A stretch of 15,661 nt of DNA from CAWVWF01 sp963933885 (GTDB lineage Bacteria; Bacteroidota; Bacteroidia; Flavobacteriales_C; GCA-002722245): NCBI GenBank assembly GCA_963933885.1, contig CAWVWF010000071.1:1-15661 (forward strand), in the 5' to 3' direction. The notes beneath the pieces are model-generated. The model was not told the origin of the DNA and searched no databases. It worked only from the letters and a program-made list of their open reading frames with translations. This document shows positions 1 through 7,247 of this stretch, in pieces. How positions within the stretch are numbered: position 1 is the first letter of the stretch; the number at the start of each line of letters is the position of its first letter. The position numbers were made by a program, and so were the translations under genes.

Positions 1-216
1 ATGGTAAGCGAAGGTGTTGGAAGACTGATGGAGGGACTTGATAATAATAGTTGTATAATCATTTGGGACTGTCCCAGCTAGAAAAGGCAGTCTACGTCCT
101 TTGTTAATCGACGTTTTGTCAATGGTTTAGGTGTCAGAAATAGGGTTTTATTGAAGGGGTTAAACATAGAATACACAATAACTAAGGAAGGGGAGACTCT
201 TCCTTTTGTTGTTTAA
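1..216 (+). pseudogene. Decayed HxlR-family winged-helix regulator (fragment)
   Basis: One reading frame runs from base 1 to the TAA at 214-216 with a single interruption, a TAG at 79-81. The part before the TAG contains VGRLMEGLDNNSCIIIW. This lines up with the start of HxlR-type regulators, where a Cys-Pro-x-x-R-x-(L/M) stretch is followed by GGKW and a hydrophobic helix ending in IIW. The part after the TAG has RRFVNGLGVRNRVLLKGL, like the recognition-helix segment, joined directly to EYTITKEGETLPFVV, like the 'VEYSLTxxGxSLxPV' wing and end of the family. About 20 residues usually found between those two segments are missing. The GGKW and Cys-Pro residues are not preserved. A frame change near 210 would continue as FKPLMIQD, also reminiscent of the family. 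The gene may begin left of the window. The family assignment is by eye and tentative; loss of function is clear if the family is right. Confidence 0.42.
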
Positions 217-350
217 ACCACTAATGATTCAGGATAGTTCTGCTCTTAGAAATCAACAGTAACTAAGCATGAATAGTTGTTTGAAAGGTTTTTAAAGCGT
301 AAAAAAAAGGACACTTTTAGAACGGTAGATTTTCGCTTTTTTATACTTTA

Positions 351-383
351 CTCGCGCGCATGTCCTTCCGGAGCATGCGCGAG
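351..383. other. GC-rich bulged hairpin downstream of the operon
   Basis: Bases 351-365 can pair with 370-383. CTCG pairs with CGAG, a 2-nt bulge follows (355-356), six pairs form through CGCATG, a 1-nt bulge lies at 373, and TCC/GGA closes a TTCC loop. The stem is strikingly GC-rich in an AT-rich region and starts 52 nt past the stop of the last operon gene. No U-tract follows on either strand, so it is not a typical intrinsic terminator. It could be a 3'-end stabilising structure or a member of a dispersed repeat family. The rest of 217-435 shows only A/T runs, including A8 at 301-308, and no open frame I can support. Confidence 0.4.
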
Positions 384-435
384 AGAATGGTGGTCATCTC
401 TTCGAAAGCAAAATAATTGGGGAAAGTCTTGAAAT

Positions 436-2421
436 TTAATCCTTTAACTTATAAACTCTTCCTTTTTTGATTCTGGATCCATGTAATTGATACAAACGTC
501 TAAATCGAAAATTGTACTGATAGAATGATTTAGGAATGTCTGCTAATTTAACTTTTACAATTATTGGTTTTGAATTAGAGTATAGAAGAAAAGAAATAGA
601 TTTGAGCTTTTCCTTTTTGTAGTTGAACTTCCAAGATAATATACTATTCTCATAGACCTTAACAAAGTGAAGAATAGAGCTTGTGAAGTTGATAGTTGTG
701 TCGAATTTGGATTGTTTATCCTTTATGAATGACATAAGTACTTCTTTAGAAGTTATGTCATTAGAGCTAATTCTAGTTTGATCTCCTATCTTCCATCCAT
801 TTTCTTTTGTGTGTACCAGCCTTAAGCTGATTACAAGTCCATTTGTTGTATCATTATTATACCCGAAGTTTATTTCCTGACAATTACTGTCTAGCGTTTT
901 ATTTTGAAAAAATGAGATGGATTCTTCTTTATTGGTGCTGAGAGTTTTGAATAAACTCGATATTTTCTTTTTGGAAGAATTAATTGTTCGTATTGTTCTG
1001 TTTTTGAGGATTAAAGATTGTTTTCTAGTTTGTGGACCGTGAATCCTTTCAATGAGAGCATATTCTGTAGAGTCAATTATTTTCTCTAAGATCCAATTTT
1101 CATCTTGTTGTAGCACCTTGTCAAAAAGTAGCTCTGAAAATTCAAGAGCTGTTAATTTACTTTCATCGATAGTTTGAGTGTTTGTGTTTTTGTTAATTAC
1201 AACGATATCATTTTGAGAATTGATAGTAATTGATTTTAATGTGGTATTGCTAACGCCCTTTAGAGAAGTTCCTTCAAGCTTTTGATTTAAACTTAAAATT
1301 ACGTTTTGAAAGCTTGTTGTATTTAGTTTAATATTACCATCATCCATTATTTTCCAGCTTGAAAAGTTAGTAGCAAAGTCATCAAGCAATTCGGATGTAT
1401 TTCTATTGATGTACTTATTGTATTTTATTCTATAACTAAGAAGAGAAGGAGGTAGGGCTTTGTTTCTTATTCTTTTGCTATGTCTTCGCCTTGAAGCTCC
1501 TGGATGGCGGTAAAAGACATAACCTCTACTGCTTTTAACTAAAGTGAAAAATAGTAATACAGGTTTTGAATTCGGGACAGGAATAATGATTTTAAGCTTT
1601 GTTAATTCGGATGTTTTGTTCTTTTTCCTGAATGAAATACTGTATTCCTTTAATCCGGTTGTGCCTTTTAACTTATAAAGTAAGTCTGATCTTAGATCTT
1701 GGAACTCAAGATAATTGTAATTAAATATGTCATTAAAAAGCACCGTCAAATAGGTGTTTGCTGAATCACCCTTGTTGGTTATGTTTTGCGAATAATATAA
1801 GTCGCTAAGGTTTAAAAGATGATTATAGAAAAATGAAGTGTCATTTTCTAATATACTTCGGTGTAATCCATCAATGAATTCATAAAGGCAATCTTCTGTT
1901 TTACTGTTCTTTTCTGAATAGAAATCATATGCATTGAAACTAACGAGATTTGTATTGTTCAGTGTTCTTATTAATAGTTTTGACTGTTCAGATACTTGTT
2001 TAATGTTTTTTACATCGGCAGTTAATATAAGGAAGTAGTGGTAGTCTTTAATATTTACTTTTTTTACTATATGCCACTTGTATGTTGGCTCATTATTTAT
2101 TGAATCGGTTATTTCTTTTGGGTCAACTTTATTGATAGTTAATTTTACTTTGGCATCTTTACTTTCGAAAATAGATTTCAGCTTGTTGAATTCTTGAAAG
2201 AAATTAGTGTCTGTATCATTTTCAAGAAAAGCAAAATTGACTTTTATATTAGAAAAGTTAAATGAATTTGAATCTAATAATTTTTCAGGGATTTTAAATG
2301 AACCATCAGTCTGATTGACACTTATTTTTGAACCTTGAAAATTTAAATAGTTAACCGGATCTTGAGCTTGGCTATTTGTTGTTAGGAATATGGTAATCAG
2401 AAAAATTGAAAATATTTTCAT
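436..2421 (-). CDS. Unrecognised exported protein, 661 aa, with internal duplication
   Basis: I do not recognise the family. Residues 1-19 form a signal peptide (Lys, then a hydrophobic run, ending in SQAQ), so the mature protein is expected in the periplasm or outside. There is no later membrane segment. The protein is rich in Asn, Ser, Lys and Thr. Two distant segments, about residues 275-321 and 605-653, resemble each other. Each has a KLK start, an NSKP motif followed by a hydrophobic beta-like strand, an aromatic patch (YVFYR / YQYNFRF), and an Arg/Lys-rich end (SKRIRNK / GSRIKK). This suggests two copies of a domain of roughly 300 residues. The C-terminus is strongly basic. It is the last gene of the minus-strand run, 18 nt after the preceding stop and in the same reading frame as that gene, with only the TAG and six codons between. 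No Shine-Dalgarno is visible. Its place in the operon suggests envelope-related work, which is inference. Confidence 0.85.
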   Translation of the reverse strand: MKIFSIFLITIFLTTNSQAQDPVNYLNFQGSKISVNQTDGSFKIPEKLLDSNSFNFSNIKVNFAFLENDTDTNFFQEFNKLKSIFESKDAKVKLTINKVDPKEITDSINNEPTYKWHIVKKVNIKDYHYFLILTADVKNIKQVSEQSKLLIRTLNNTNLVSFNAYDFYSEKNSKTEDCLYEFIDGLHRSILENDTSFFYNHLLNLSDLYYSQNITNKGDSANTYLTVLFNDIFNYNYLEFQDLRSDLLYKLKGTTGLKEYSISFRKKNKTSELTKLKIIIPVPNSKPVLLFFTLVKSSRGYVFYRHPGASRRRHSKRIRNKALPPSLLSYRIKYNKYINRNTSELLDDFATNFSSWKIMDDGNIKLNTTSFQNVILSLNQKLEGTSLKGVSNTTLKSITINSQNDIVVINKNTNTQTIDESKLTALEFSELLFDKVLQQDENWILEKIIDSTEYALIERIHGPQTRKQSLILKNRTIRTINSSKKKISSLFKTLSTNKEESISFFQNKTLDSNCQEINFGYNNDTTNGLVISLRLVHTKENGWKIGDQTRISSNDITSKEVLMSFIKDKQSKFDTTINFTSSILHFVKVYENSILSWKFNYKKEKLKSISFLLYSNSKPIIVKVKLADIPKSFYQYNFRFRRLYQLHGSRIKKGRVYKLKD

Positions 2422-2439
2422 TTGGTTTTTATCAAGTGA

Positions 2440-3330
2440 CTACTTAACCCTAACTCTTTTTCCTTTCATTAAAATCTTGTGAATAGGATCGTATTCATTT
2501 TTCCATCCAATAAGGTATTGTGTGAAATCTCCAATATTCGCTTCTTCAATTCTAGAAACCATTGGGTTTGCCATGATGTCGTCTTTGAAATGCTTTTTTA
2601 CATGTTCTGCGATTGCACTTTGTTTTCTTGGATTGTTTGGGTGTCTTAAAGATGCAGCTCCGAACAGTTCTAGAATTTGGTAAGAGATCATGCTTGGATT
2701 ATCAAAAGATGTTACAAGGTATTCAATGTCTGAATTGTTTAGCGTATTTAATGAAAAGGCAATATGACCACCTTTATCTCTTTTATGAGCGAATAACAAT
2801 ACAACACTTTCACATTGGTGTTGATTTCTCAACATAGCTGCGAAACTTTGTTTTCCTTTGATTTTCTTTACATAAGGCTTTAAAGCAGTTTTTTGTTTTA
2901 CAACTGAGGTTTTCATTTTCTTAGAAATCCCATCGTAATGCTTGTTTACTTTTGTAAGTCCCTGCATGCTTTGAAGCATTTTCATCGCGCTCTCATTGCT
3001 TTTTCCTGGAGCACCTTTTAGAGATGCTTTGTTGTGTTTGATTGTTTTGATATTTAAACTTATTCCGTTTTTCTTTGCTTCGCTTTCTATCCAGTTACAA
3101 GCCGTTTTAACAGAGTCTAAGTATATTTTCATTTCGTTTTCATCCCAAGGGTATAGCTTCTTGTTGGAAACGAAAATTGTATAAACCAATACATCACCTG
3201 TAAGTTTCTTACAGATGTTTCTATCTCTTGCCCAATCATTATCGATCTCTTTAATAGACGAACAAGCAAGCGCTGTGATAATTACGATAAGTGAATAAAG
3301 TAATTTTTTAAGATTATTTGTAGCTATCAT
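2440..3330 (-). CDS. Putative lipoprotein, degenerate zincin-like metallopeptidase paralog (copy 2)
   Basis: An ATG at 3330 is chosen because it begins a lipoprotein-like leader: MIATNNLKK, a hydrophobic stretch, then ALAC with Cys23. The open frame upstream to 3402 would run deep into the preceding gene. With this start the overlap is 17 nt and the product is 296 aa. The sequence matches the preceding gene's product after the cysteine (CSSxKEID, WARxR, VYxIFV). The C-terminal part resembles exported Bacteroidota metallopeptidases of the type HExLHLFGA-x-DLY ... FPNxIM ... LTAxLIGW: here SYQILELFGAASL (216-228), FKDDIM (248-253) and DFTQYLIGW (268-276). Where HExxH should be it has YQILE, so all three catalytic residues are replaced and zinc catalysis is not expected. 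It is probably a binding or scaffold protein at the inner or outer membrane. It is the only gene here that ends in TAG. Confidence 0.75.
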   Translation of the reverse strand: MIATNNLKKLLYSLIVIITALACSSIKEIDNDWARDRNICKKLTGDVLVYTIFVSNKKLYPWDENEMKIYLDSVKTACNWIESEAKKNGISLNIKTIKHNKASLKGAPGKSNESAMKMLQSMQGLTKVNKHYDGISKKMKTSVVKQKTALKPYVKKIKGKQSFAAMLRNQHQCESVVLLFAHKRDKGGHIAFSLNTLNNSDIEYLVTSFDNPSMISYQILELFGAASLRHPNNPRKQSAIAEHVKKHFKDDIMANPMVSRIEEANIGDFTQYLIGWKNEYDPIHKILMKGKRVRVK

Positions 3331-4210
3331 TGAGTAGTTTTTTCTTAGGTTCGATCTTGAATAGATCAACGTATTTTGTATCGATATTTTCTTTCCATCC
3401 AATTAAATACGCAGTGTAATCATTAATTTCAGCTTGGTTAATATCATTGAAGTACTTAACCATGATGTCGTTAGGGAAATCAGTGTGCGCTAATTGTATG
3501 TTTTTAATCTTGTATTTATTGTAAGCTCCATCTGCTAACGATTGAGCACCATATACAGAGAGTAGGAGCGTACTCATGTTGTAAGGGTTTTTTCCGCTTG
3601 TAATGATGAACTCTGTATCTTCGTTTGACATTGCATTAAAGATTGCTGAGATATCAGAAATGTAATAGTTGTTTACTAAGATGTTTATAGTAACATTATC
3701 AGCCTGACGAAGTTTTTTTATCTTTTTCACAATCGCTTCTCCAGCTGATATTTTCGGCTTTCGTGGAAGCTTTTCTCCATTAGGTAGTTTGATGGTTTTA
3801 TTCACTTTCTTTAAAATTCCGGTAACCCATTTGTTAAGCTTACTTTCTTTAGAGAATTCACCATCAGAAAAGGCTTCGTATACGTGTTTGTATGGTATGT
3901 TCTTTTTGAATGTAGGTTTAACAGTCGTTCCGTAGTACATCATTTCGATATCTAGTTCTTGACCATTTTTCTTAGCTTGATCCTCTAACCATTCAGCACT
4001 TTTATTTAAACTGTCTTTTGTTGATTTAATGTCAAATCCAGTCCAATACAGTGTTGTTTTAGTATCTACAAAAATATTATAGACAACCGTTTTGCCTTTA
4101 AGCATTTTCCCAGCTCCTCTGTTTCTTGCCCATCTTGCATCTATTTCTTTAGATGAAGAACAACTAATTGTTATCAGAATAACCGCTAAATAGTGGAGTG
4201 TGTTTTTCAT
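3314..4210 (-). CDS. Putative lipoprotein, degenerate zincin-like metallopeptidase paralog (copy 1)
   Basis: The 298-aa product begins MKNTLHYLAV and has a hydrophobic leader ending in ITISC (Cys17), a plausible though not ideal lipobox. It is a diverged tandem copy of the next gene's product. Shared features are CSSSKEID, WARNR, the VVYNIFV strand, a helix with KKNG near residue 80, and the C-terminal YGAQSL / FPNDIM / DYTAYLIGW series (220-272). That series is characteristic, from memory, of secreted Bacteroidota zincins in which HExLH precedes the (F/Y)GA. Here the corresponding residues are TLLLS (214-218), so no zinc site can form. The middle (about 120-170) is Lys-rich. The gene starts 19 nt after the M23 peptidase gene without a Shine-Dalgarno and overlaps copy 2 by 17 nt, so the pair is probably cotranslated. 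The fold assignment is inference; the paralogy and the lipoprotein leader are visible. Confidence 0.75.
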   Translation of the reverse strand: MKNTLHYLAVILITISCSSSKEIDARWARNRGAGKMLKGKTVVYNIFVDTKTTLYWTGFDIKSTKDSLNKSAEWLEDQAKKNGQELDIEMMYYGTTVKPTFKKNIPYKHVYEAFSDGEFSKESKLNKWVTGILKKVNKTIKLPNGEKLPRKPKISAGEAIVKKIKKLRQADNVTINILVNNYYISDISAIFNAMSNEDTEFIITSGKNPYNMSTLLLSVYGAQSLADGAYNKYKIKNIQLAHTDFPNDIMVKYFNDINQAEINDYTAYLIGWKENIDTKYVDLFKIEPKKKLLNDSYK

Positions 4211-4229
4211 AGTTATTGGTGAAAGTAAA

Positions 4230-4775
4230 TTATTCCTCGATAAATTTTATTGGATTAAGGAAAAACATTTTTTTCCAACCTTGTGGAGAATCGTCTAGTT
4301 TCCAGAAGTGAGGAATCCAAGAAACTATAGAGTAGTGTAAGTGCGGTGGTTTCCCAGCTGCATTACCTGTAGATCCTACTTCTCCAATGGTTTCACCTAA
4401 GTTATTCCAGTATCCTTTTGTAGTGTGAATAGCATTGAGATGTGCGTAGTAATGAAAGCGAAGTTTAGGGCCAATTGTTACTATGAATTTCCCTCCTCGT
4501 TTATTATTTCCGGTTGCTATTGTGAATCCTCGAGTTGAGGCTACTACAGGCGTACCGGTTTTCGCGAAAATATCGACTCCTTTATGTGTTCCTGATTTTC
4601 CCCAAGGATAAAACCAAAAACTCTCTGGGTTGTAGTCGTTTTTGGTTGAGTTTTTAACTGGTGTAGTAAAGGATTGAGGTGTGATAAGGAGAATGAAAAC
4701 TAGCCAAGCAAAACTGTGAATGGTTTTTTTATACCATTTGAACTTCTTGAATCGCTTCGGATAGTTTAATATCAT
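4230..4775 (-). CDS. M23 family (LytM-type) metallopeptidase
   Basis: Likely a zinc endopeptidase of the cell wall, or a regulator of one, acting in the periplasm. The 181-aa form starts at the ATG at 4775, one base after the batE stop (TAAAATG). A longer frame from 4820 would overlap batE by 44 nt and adds only a basic extension. After a basic N-terminus comes one hydrophobic segment (about residues 19-33), a signal anchor or signal peptide. The LytM core follows: HKGVD (His64, Asp68), the strand series GGKFIVTIG ... FHYYAHL, the GSTGNAAGKPPHLHY loop with His145 and His147. The HxxxD and HxH zinc ligands are therefore all present and the enzyme should be active. It has no LysM or coiled-coil domain, so it is a minimal M23 protein. 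Its position between batE and the lipoproteins, with almost no spacing, makes cotranscription with the Bat genes very likely. Confidence 0.9.
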   Translation of the reverse strand: MILNYPKRFKKFKWYKKTIHSFAWLVFILLITPQSFTTPVKNSTKNDYNPESFWFYPWGKSGTHKGVDIFAKTGTPVVASTRGFTIATGNNKRGGKFIVTIGPKLRFHYYAHLNAIHTTKGYWNNLGETIGEVGSTGNAAGKPPHLHYSIVSWIPHFWKLDDSPQGWKKMFFLNPIKFIEE

Positions 4776-4776
4776 T

Positions 4777-5514
4777 TTATATTTCAAGTATATTCTGCGC
4801 TTCAATCCAACCCTTGTCATTTGAAGGTGTTGAAACGTTTAACCAGTTGTTGTCTGATCCGATAATCTTTAATTTAGAACCTTCGTTCACTTCAAGAAGA
4901 ATGGTTGAGTTCGCGTTAGGTTCACTTAGAATATTAGTTTGATTATAGATAACAATTCCATCTTTGTTTTCTAATACTGCATTCTTTTGTTGAATACTTA
5001 AGATTCCGATAACTACTCCAATGAAAACAATAGGAAATGATATTTTTAAGAAACTAGAATTTTTATTCTTTTTAGCAAGAATAAATAATCCACCACTAGT
5101 TAAGATTAGTATTGTGCTTAGAACAGCCCAGAAACCAAATGAGATCACTTTATTTAAAGAAGAGAGTAGGTTCCCAAAGTTAATAGTTGGTATGTTTTCG
5201 AACTTATCTTTTTTCATCTCATTAACTATTTCTAGGTTGAAAAGAATGTCCTCATTTCCAGGCATTATCTTCAAGGCTTTTTCATAGTTAAGAATTGATA
5301 ATCCGATTTGATTTGTTCTGTAATAGCAATTACCTAAGTTGTATCTAAGTTCTCCCGATTCTAAACCTTTGTTTAGTATTTGGTTATAGGATTCTATAGC
5401 GGTAGGGTAGTTGGCTTTGTCGTATGAAGCTTTTGCAGAATCTAATAATGGATCTTGAGAGAAAGAAACCTTGGTGATTAGAATAAGCGCTATGATTATT
5501 ATATTTCTAAACAT
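4777..5514 (-). CDS. batE: BatE, TPR and SH3-like membrane protein
   Basis: BatE of the Bacteroides aerotolerance cluster, an inner-membrane protein with periplasmic interaction domains. From the ATG at 5514 it is 245 aa. It has a signal peptide (1-19, ending VSFSQ), TPR helices (about 22-100, with YNLGNCYYRTNQ), two membrane segments (about 127-146 and 159-173) and a C-terminal SH3-like domain (about 183-245, with ILSEPNANS and GWIEAQNI). This signal-TPR-TM-SH3 order is the usual BatE layout. The frame could open three bases earlier at a GTG, but the ATG overlaps the batD stop as TGATG, a classic coupling arrangement. The stop lies one base before the M23 gene. No catalytic motif is seen; its role is probably to bind partners of the BatA/BatB complex. 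Confidence 0.88.
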   Translation of the reverse strand: MFRNIIIIALILITKVSFSQDPLLDSAKASYDKANYPTAIESYNQILNKGLESGELRYNLGNCYYRTNQIGLSILNYEKALKIMPGNEDILFNLEIVNEMKKDKFENIPTINFGNLLSSLNKVISFGFWAVLSTILILTSGGLFILAKKNKNSSFLKISFPIVFIGVVIGILSIQQKNAVLENKDGIVIYNQTNILSEPNANSTILLEVNEGSKLKIIGSDNNWLNVSTPSNDKGWIEAQNILEI

Positions 5515-7247
5515 CACTTTAAAAGATTTTCTAATTGGTTAATAACAGTTTTTGCATCTGTGAACAATTCATTTTTAGAAATTGAAAGTGGAGAGAATCT
5601 CGCCATTTTACATTGTTCCGAAATTTTAATTGTTTGTTCTACAAGCGTTTCAGGAATGTTTTTCTCAATTAATATTTTCCGTATTGTCTGCTTATCCATC
5701 TGATCCTGTTCAAGCATTAGCTTCCCTTTAAGATAATCAGACATTGCGCTATCAAGTCCTGCGTGAAAATCATCACTATCCGTTTTTAGAAGCTTTTCAA
5801 CGGCTTGAAGTTTCTTAGAAGCAATCTTGTTTGCTTTGCTTTTTGTTCTGTTTTTAAGTTCGTCGTTAGAATACTTTCTTTCTTTAAAAATGAAGCCGCC
5901 AATTAAAAAGCAGATGATACCAATTCCAGAAAGTAAATAATAAAGTGTTGATCCAGTATAGTAAGACTGAGTTCCGTTGGAAAGTAATGCCGTGTTGGTT
6001 TTTAGATATCTAATGTCACTACCTTGCATTGATACCGTCTCTTTGTTTGAAGGATTATAATTACTACTTAAGTCTGAGATCCCTTTCCCTGTAACTTGAA
6101 TATGAATGGGCTTGGATTTTAAAACTTGATACTTTTTTGTTTTTGTATTGAAAAAAGGAATTTCAATAGATGCTATCTCAAATCTTCCTGGTTGACGAGG
6201 GATTGCGATAAATTCAAATGTTTTAACTCCTGAATAACCAAAAGGATTGGAGTTTATCTTTTCAGTATCAGTAGGAGGTAAAGCTTCAAATGTTGAAGGA
6301 TATTTTAATGATATGTTTTGCATTGAAGCTAAATTCCCAGACCCTTTAATTGTTATCCTCGATGTTACAGCATCATTGGTTGTAATTACTTTTTTATCTG
6401 TTTTTTGAGATAACCTATACTCTCCAACAAGTCCATCGAAATCTTTAGGCGCTCCAGCCGGAAGTGCTTTAACTTTAAAGGTTTTTGGTTTGGATTTCAC
6501 TTCTTGCTGAGACATTCCTCTTCTGGTTCTAATAGCAACAGTAATACCTACTGGAGGAATTTTTAAAGTACCAGACTCAGTTGGAGTTAGGATATAACTT
6601 CCTATTTTTTGAACATTGTAAACTATTCCGTTAATTTTTTTCCTTTTTGCTCTCTCTTTTGATTCTAAGAATTTAGCAATGAATCCGTTAAATTCAGGAA
6701 CTTTCGAAAGGCTCATGTCCCAAATGTCATATGCAGAGTAGTAGTAAAGGTCGTAACGTACAGTTTCTCCAATATAACACGATGATTTATTAGGAGTGAA
6801 CCTTAGTTCTAGTTGGGAAGAAATACTATTGTCTCTAACTTCTTTGACAACTTTTATAAGAATAGGTTTTGTTTTGTACTCTTTTCCGTTGAATGATATT
6901 GAAAGTCCTGGAATTGTTTGTTTCCCCAGACTTGTAGGTTTTAATATGTATTTGTACTTGAATACAGAAATTCCATTACGGCTACCCATATCAAAAAAGT
7001 TCCCTCGAGGTTGGCCATGTTGTTCGATTGTAAATCCTTTGAATGTATTTGATTCGATTCCGAATTTAGGGTTGTTTAAACGAACAGAGTTTCCTTTTGC
7101 AAAAAGCTCATAGGTAACTTCAATTTTTTCATTCAGTTCTGGTGAAGTTGTATTCACACTTGACTTCGCAGTATACTTTTGAGCATTAACACCAGAAGTG
7201 AGAAGTATTAGTAGAAAACCAAATAGTAAGCGTAAGTTATTTCTCAT
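5514..7247 (-). CDS. batD: BatD, Ig-like oxygen-tolerance protein
   Basis: BatD is the large periplasmic component of the Bat system. The chosen start, ATG at 7247, gives 577 aa and overlaps the batC stop as TAATG; the frame also contains a TTG two codons earlier. It has a signal peptide (1-22, ending VNAQ), several Ig-like beta repeats over about residues 25-395, a membrane helix near 436-454 (LLSGIGIICFLIGGFIF), and a cytoplasmic helical tail. The tail ends with EQCKMARFSP, a motif typical of BatD C-termini. Early features such as the RNPKF-like 'LNNPKF', the 'PGLSISFNGKEYKTKP' strand pair and 'LTPTESGTLKIPP' fit the BatD Pfam family. It lies between batC and batE with one-base overlaps on both sides. 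It ends in TGA, the only such stop here. It is probably an adaptor displaying Ig folds in the periplasm; the biochemical function of the family is not established. Confidence 0.92.
   Translation of the reverse strand: MRNNLRLLFGFLLILLTSGVNAQKYTAKSSVNTTSPELNEKIEVTYELFAKGNSVRLNNPKFGIESNTFKGFTIEQHGQPRGNFFDMGSRNGISVFKYKYILKPTSLGKQTIPGLSISFNGKEYKTKPILIKVVKEVRDNSISSQLELRFTPNKSSCYIGETVRYDLYYYSAYDIWDMSLSKVPEFNGFIAKFLESKERAKRKKINGIVYNVQKIGSYILTPTESGTLKIPPVGITVAIRTRRGMSQQEVKSKPKTFKVKALPAGAPKDFDGLVGEYRLSQKTDKKVITTNDAVTSRITIKGSGNLASMQNISLKYPSTFEALPPTDTEKINSNPFGYSGVKTFEFIAIPRQPGRFEIASIEIPFFNTKTKKYQVLKSKPIHIQVTGKGISDLSSNYNPSNKETVSMQGSDIRYLKTNTALLSNGTQSYYTGSTLYYLLSGIGIICFLIGGFIFKERKYSNDELKNRTKSKANKIASKKLQAVEKLLKTDSDDFHAGLDSAMSDYLKGKLMLEQDQMDKQTIRKILIEKNIPETLVEQTIKISEQCKMARFSPLSISKNELFTDAKTVINQLENLLK

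Noticed and set aside
184..205. AAGGAAG/CTTCCTT hairpin followed by a T-rich stretch, as a terminator.
   Set aside because: It lies inside the HxlR-like remnant, the stem is only 7 bp with an 8-base loop, and the T-tract is interrupted by G.
3331..3402. Upstream extension of the second lipoprotein to 3402.
   Set aside because: It would overlap the previous gene by 89 nt and bury the lipoprotein leader behind 24 residues; the ATG at 3330 restores a proper leader.
4776..4820. Upstream extension of the M23 peptidase to 4820.
   Set aside because: It overlaps batE by 44 nt; the ATG at 4775 follows the batE stop by one base.
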